From positions 7,516,582 to 7,580,581 of the forward strand of contig OZ004583.1 in the NCBI GenBank assembly GCA_963924555.1: a stretch of DNA of 64,000 nt, written 5' to 3'. Positions 63,298 to 64,000 of the stretch are shown here, piece after piece. Position 1 is the first letter of the stretch; the number at the start of each line of letters is the position of its first letter. The translations under genes were made by a program, and so were the position numbers. Under the pieces are notes generated by a model. It was not told where the DNA came from. It worked only from the letters and a program-made list of their open reading frames with translations, and ran no database searches. The DNA is from Crambe crambe (Eukaryota; Porifera; Demospongiae; Poecilosclerida; Crambeidae).

Positions 63298-64000
63298 ATG
63301 AGTCATACAATACTCTCTATTTTGTGTATCATCATCATGTTGACTGAGACTGTGAATTGTGAGTTTGTTTGTGTTAAGGTCCACTAAACCACCTTATACT
63401 TATCATCAATTTGTACGGTAGCTGTAATTCTCCTCTCAATGTTAACTTCTTTTGCTGACCAACACTGGCCTGTCATAATGATAGGTTTATTGACTTCAAT
63501 TTTTACAGTCAAATATTAAGTTCTATGGACTGTGGGTTCTGCTCTTAGTATTTAGTTCAATCTCTTTCAACTTATATAAACATGTCAACCCAGTTCTCTA
63601 CCTCCTTCCCTCTCTCCACCCACTCCACACCCTCTCTCCCTCCCTCTCTATACTCCCTCTCTCTAGCTGATCCAGCATTTTCTTTATCTGCTCCTTTTAA
63701 TGGAACTTTCTGTCCTGGAAGAGTCACACTCACTTGTCGTGGCATTGAAGTACCTAGTCTGACATGGGCAATTAATGATAGTAATCTTGCAGAATTCTCA
63801 GAGTATGATCCTATGCAATCTTTACCACTTATTCTAACCCTTATTAATCCAAGCAATCTTACATCTGGTATGCAAGTGTTGGTTAACAGGGTTAATCTTT
63901 ATGAGAACAATTCAATTAATTTTGATATAACTTCCACATTAAATGGTGATACATCTCTTCTAAGAGGGTCAAAGATAAACTGTATTCGTAATCCATTCAG
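63298..64000 (+). CDS. Receptor gene B5 (5' end): signal peptide and Ig-like exons
   Basis: Exon 1, 63298-63358, encodes a 20-residue signal peptide (MSHTILSILCIIIMLTETVN), nine bases shorter than in B2. Exon 2 starts at 63667 after ctctctctag and runs past the window end; it encodes the same Ig-like domain as B2 (NGTFCPGRVTLTCRG, LTW, INC). Both exons are open and the splice phase (1) matches the other class B genes. The remainder lies outside. Confidence 0.8.

Overview
The window reads as invertebrate animal DNA. It is AT-rich, with short GT-AG introns, many phase-1/phase-1 domain exons, a eukaryotic tRNA-Ala, animal tetraspan (physin) genes, Ig/FN3 receptors and dense transposon debris. 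The frequent word tagctagc and the gene style make a demosponge my best guess, but that is an inference.

Layout: (1) 1-14.2 kb, + strand: three tandem receptor genes, A1 (5' end outside the window), A2 and A3. Each encodes signal peptide, Ig-like domain, FN3-like domain, a membrane-proximal Cys domain, three membrane helices and a long tail rich in YxxP tyrosine motifs (YDLP, YSLP, YSVP). A1 and A2 arose by a very recent 5.7 kb tandem duplication; A2 then gained a 1.6 kb DNA transposon in an intron. (2) 14.2-14.3 kb: tRNA-Ala(TGC). (3) 14.5-23.7 kb: two divergent synaptophysin/synaptogyrin-like genes with start codons 175 bp apart; the minus gene's first intron holds a nested transposon stack. 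(4) 24-47 kb: a second set of the same receptor superfamily (B1 minus, B2 plus, B3 minus, B4 minus) with one more FN3 domain and different tails. Between them lie relic exons and a Gypsy gag remnant, and B1 is split by a 2.8 kb insertion carrying Gypsy pol. (5) 47.5-49.3 kb: a foldback element. (6) 50.0-56.4 kb: a Mutator-like (MULE) transposon with terminal inverted repeats and a probable 9-bp target duplication. Its single multi-exon gene appears to fuse a ubiquitin-specific protease-like region, an Ulp1/SENP-like SUMO protease region, a PPTY-rich repeat domain and a MULE transposase with SWIM zinc finger. (7) 57.5-62.7 kb: fragments of a ZNF862-like hAT transposase, a LINE and another transposase-like ORF with a Tudor-like C-terminus. 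(8) 63.3-64 kb: start of another class B receptor gene (B5), cut by the window end.

Two things stand out. The A/B receptors share one scaffold (Ig/FN3 outside, three helices, exchangeable tyrosine-motif tails) in a cluster of fresh duplicates and pseudogenes, the layout expected of a fast-evolving recognition locus. The MULE joins two deubiquitin/deSUMO-type protease folds and WW-ligand repeats to a transposase; this copy is broken by stops and frameshifts, and neither protease shows a clear intact catalytic cysteine motif. Exon structures were read by eye from splice consensus and paralogue comparison, without transcript evidence.
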